Below, piece by piece: positions 13,289 through 14,954 of a stretch of 14,954 nucleotides of DNA (its first letter is position 1; the number at the start of each line of letters is the position of its first letter). Both the position numbers and the translations under genes were made by a program. The DNA is from JBAQMG01 sp049302575. Its GTDB lineage: Bacteria > Bacillota > Desulfitobacteriia > Desulfitobacteriales > Desulfitobacteriaceae. The stretch spans positions 1 through 14,954 of the forward strand of contig JBAQMG010000129.1 of the NCBI GenBank assembly GCA_049302575.1. Direction: 5' to 3'. Under the pieces are notes generated by a model. That model did not search any database and was not told the DNA's origin. It saw nothing but the letters and a program-made list of their open reading frames with translations.

Positions 13289-14034
13289 GCATTAATGACG
13301 AGGAACTTGACATGTACATTAAAGAACGAATTGCTCGCGAATTAGAGCAAATACCAGTTCCTGCGGTTGATGAAGAATGGCTTAAATTCAAGAGTCGTGT
13401 TATTAACGAAAAGATAAGTTACCACATAATACCAAACATATTAGTTGCTGTAGTTGCCGTTATAATTATTATTTCCGGTTCCCTCACGTTATTTAGACCG
13501 GCTGCAGCAAATGCTTTTGGAGAACGTCTTATTCAAATGTTCAATCATATAGTGGGTAAGACAACCCAAAATAAAACTCAAACGATCAGTAATAACAGTT
13601 CAGGAACTAATACGCCAATGGTTAAGGATTTGGGAAATAATGTTGACAAGGAAATATCTCTGGAAGAAGCTCAAAAGTCCGCCTACTTCAAAATAGCTGA
13701 ACCAAAATACTTACCCTCTGGTACAACGACACAGAAAGTTTCGGTAATAAACCTTAGTGCGGATATTAAAAAAATTACGATAGAGTATACGTTTCAGGGC
13801 AAGTTATTCATTTTGACTCAACAAAATACATCGGGGACATTGTCACAAGGCTTATTGTATGACACGGATGATACAGTTGCCAAAGATATAATGATCAATG
13901 GGGTTCCAGCGACCCTTATGACAGAAAAGAATGGTATGAACGTATTAACATGGCACCAGCGAGGACTATCACTACAACTCACGGGACAACTAACAGCGGA
14001 AGAGTTCTTAAAGATAGCACAATCCATAATTTAG
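13285..14034 (+). CDS. Membrane-bound DUF4367 protein, probable anti-sigma factor
   Basis: A 249-residue protein with a short acidic cytoplasmic N-terminus (1-45), one transmembrane segment at about 51-70 (NILVAVVAVIIIISGSLTLF), a Ser/Thr/Asn-rich linker (about 90-120), and an extracytoplasmic domain resembling DUF4367 (about 125-248, including EPKYLPSGTTTQKVSVIN and GVPATLMTEKNGMNVLTWHQ). DUF4367 domains occur in proteins encoded next to ECF sigma factors, and the 4-bp overlap with the sigma gene supports an anti-sigma role. The cysteine/histidine zinc motif of classical ZAS anti-sigmas is absent; the N-terminus has no cysteine at all, so sigma binding would be by another mode. The start is fixed by the overlap. 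A terminator follows at 14042. Confidence 0.8.
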   Translation: MSINDEELDMYIKERIARELEQIPVPAVDEEWLKFKSRVINEKISYHIIPNILVAVVAVIIIISGSLTLFRPAAANAFGERLIQMFNHIVGKTTQNKTQTISNNSSGTNTPMVKDLGNNVDKEISLEEAQKSAYFKIAEPKYLPSGTTTQKVSVINLSADIKKITIEYTFQGKLFILTQQNTSGTLSQGLLYDTDDTVAKDIMINGVPATLMTEKNGMNVLTWHQRGLSLQLTGQLTAEEFLKIAQSII

Positions 14035-14041
14035 AAAAAAG

Positions 14042-14077
14042 AAGGGGGCTTTTAAAATGATGAGAAGCCCTCTTTTT
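14042..14077 (+). terminator. Terminator after the sigma/anti-sigma operon
   Basis: AAGGGGGCTT (14042-14051) pairs with AAGCCCTCTT (14065-14074), including one G-U pair, followed by T residues to 14077. It ends the sigma operon 8 nt after the anti-sigma stop, so the exported-protein genes need their own promoter. Confidence 0.87.
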
Positions 14078-14116
14078 ATTATTTCCATAAATATTTTTTG
14101 AATCTACATGTTTTTT

Positions 14117-14143
14117 TGTAACCTTTTCGATACTTGAGTTGTC
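14117..14143 (+). promoter_or_regulatory. ECF (SigX-like) promoter for the exported-protein genes
   Basis: TGTAAC (14117-14122), exactly 17 nt, then TGTC (14140-14143). Bacillus ECF sigma promoters have an AAC-containing -35 (TGTAAC for SigX) and a CGWC-type -10 about 16-17 nt apart, so this is a strong -35 and a near-match -10. It lies 37 nt upstream of the 14180 start. Recognition by the adjacent sigma factor is inferred. Confidence 0.6.
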
Positions 14144-14179
14144 TAACTTATGAAATACATATTTGAGGAGGAAAAATTC

Positions 14180-14611
14180 ATGAAAAAGAAGTCTTTATCC
14201 GTGTTTTTAGCCCTTCTATTACTTTTAATTCCTTTAACAGCTTTGGGAACGACAAGAAATATTAGCAGTGGCAAGATAGTACAACCCCTTACCTATCAAA
14301 TTCTTGCAGGGGGTACTTCCCAACTGGCAGACCTTGGAGATAGAACAATCAACATATCAGGTTCCACTTCTACCTATTATTCTGTATCACAAGTTGGATT
14401 AATTCTTCATCTCCAGTACTCGTCGAATGGAAATTGGTATACCCTACAAACTTACAATTACACAGGTTACAACACATCATATGTCTCTGGGGGCCAGCAC
14501 CTAGCTGTGTCGCCAGGATATTATTACCGAGTGTTTGCAGAGCATACCGCTTATAATGGTTCAACTTATGAAACAGGCTATTCTTATACAGAAGCGGTGT
14601 ATATACCTTAA
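14180..14611 (+). CDS. Small exported protein, beta-rich, possibly DUF6147-like
   Basis: A 143-residue secreted protein. A classical signal peptide covers residues 1-23 (MKKKSLSVFLALLLLLIPLT then ALG), with likely cleavage after Ala-Leu-Gly. The mature part is rich in Tyr, Ser, Thr and Gly (ISGSTSTYYSVSQVGLILHL, LQTYNYTGYNTSYVSGG, SPGYYYRVFAEHTAYNGSTY), suggesting a compact beta-sandwich. It resembles the uncharacterised DUF6147 type from memory only. The start at 14180 is chosen for GAGGAGG upstream and the signal peptide; a start at 14150 would put ten unlikely residues before it. It is probably transcribed from the ECF promoter at 14117 and continues into the next gene. No enzymatic motif is visible. 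Confidence 0.8.
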   Translation: MKKKSLSVFLALLLLLIPLTALGTTRNISSGKIVQPLTYQILAGGTSQLADLGDRTINISGSTSTYYSVSQVGLILHLQYSSNGNWYTLQTYNYTGYNTSYVSGGQHLAVSPGYYYRVFAEHTAYNGSTYETGYSYTEAVYIP

Positions 14612-14658
14612 TTTGATGTCATTTTATGAACGATTGAAAATTCAAGGAGGATAATATT

Positions 14659-14874
14659 ATGAAAAACAGACCATTTAAATTATTAAATGTTATTATTTTA
14701 ACTCTTGTACTAATCATGAACAGCTCTGTAGTATTTGCAAAAGAGTCAACTAAAAATATCCGAATTTATTTTGCAAATGGTGATTGGCAATATACATCGA
14801 GTAACATTACTATTCCTCCAAATGAAAAAAAACCATACCTTTATGCACTTAACCAATCAATGTCGTCAATCTAA
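14659..14874 (+). CDS. Very small exported protein of unknown function
   Basis: A 71-residue protein with a signal peptide at 1-27 (MKNRPFKLLNVIILTLVLIM, with cleavage likely after VFA) and a mature chain of only about 44 residues (IRIYFANGDWQYTSSNITIP). AAGGAGG at 14644-14650 gives an excellent ribosome site, and it starts 47 nt after the preceding secreted protein with no terminator between them, so the two are probably co-transcribed. I do not recognise the family. The ending is short and could reflect truncation, but no continuing frame is apparent downstream to 14954. Confidence 0.65.
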   Translation: MKNRPFKLLNVIILTLVLIMNSSVVFAKESTKNIRIYFANGDWQYTSSNITIPPNEKKPYLYALNQSMSSI

Positions 14875-14954
14875 GTAACCATAAAATACCACCCTGTATC
14901 GAATAGAAAATAATTTTTATTAAGTACTCAAAATCCCTTGACATTTCAAAATTC
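14875..14954 (+). other. Window edge with a possible -35 box
   Basis: An AT-rich tail. TTGACA at 14938-14943 is a perfect -35 hexamer whose -10 would lie beyond the window, so the next gene may start outside. No terminator is seen after the 71-residue gene. Confidence 0.25.

Overview
The window looks like the chromosome of an anaerobic, spore-forming Firmicute of the Desulfosporosinus/Desulfitobacterium type. Grounds: moderate GC, strong AAGGAGG-type ribosome binding sites, a Bacillus-type AroH chorismate mutase beside a trp operon, a HutP-family protein, MazEF, a BaiN/YhiN-type flavoprotein and an ECF sigma/DUF4367 pair. The genus is inferred, not proven.

Layout, left to right. (1) 1-905, minus strand: a dispersed structured repeat (copy A), then a HutP-family RNA-binding regulator whose leader carries a strong intrinsic terminator. 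(2) 906-2418: non-coding DNA with a possible gene remnant, then a mazEF toxin-antitoxin operon with its own promoter, an overlapping inverted repeat and a terminator. (3) 2419-4391: a FAD-dependent oxidoreductase whose C-terminal tail is encoded by a degenerate heptanucleotide repeat, then a membrane-anchored protein of unknown function. (4) 4469-10847: aromatic amino-acid block: aroH, a 5'-truncated mazE-like remnant, then trpE-trpG-trpD-trpB-trpA. The trp leader holds a promoter, a 5' stem-loop, an eleven-triplet TRAP-type binding site with ten NAG triplets in exact 5-nt register, an antiterminator and a terminator. trpC and trpF, normally between trpD and trpB, are missing. (5) 10844-11344: copy B of the repeat, starting on the trpA stop codon. 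(6) 11345-12169: aroD with promoter and terminator. (7) 12170-14954: an AT-rich gap with a minus-strand gene remnant, then an ECF sigma factor overlapping a membrane-bound DUF4367 protein, a SigX-like ECF promoter, and two small exported proteins.

How it works together: AroD feeds chorismate synthesis, AroH sends chorismate towards prephenate, and TrpEG sends it towards tryptophan. The leader should shut down trp transcription when a tryptophan-charged TRAP protein (mtrB, not in this window) binds. The hutP leader terminator suggests a second attenuation circuit, possibly autoregulatory. The ECF module probably controls the exported proteins downstream.

Most unusual items: the dispersed element, found in inverted orientation at both ends of a 10.5-kb stretch, with a conserved terminal stem and an internal hairpin whose stem sequence differs between copies while pairing is kept; the TRAP-type attenuator; the attenuator-like hairpin in the hutP leader; and the trp operon without trpC/trpF.
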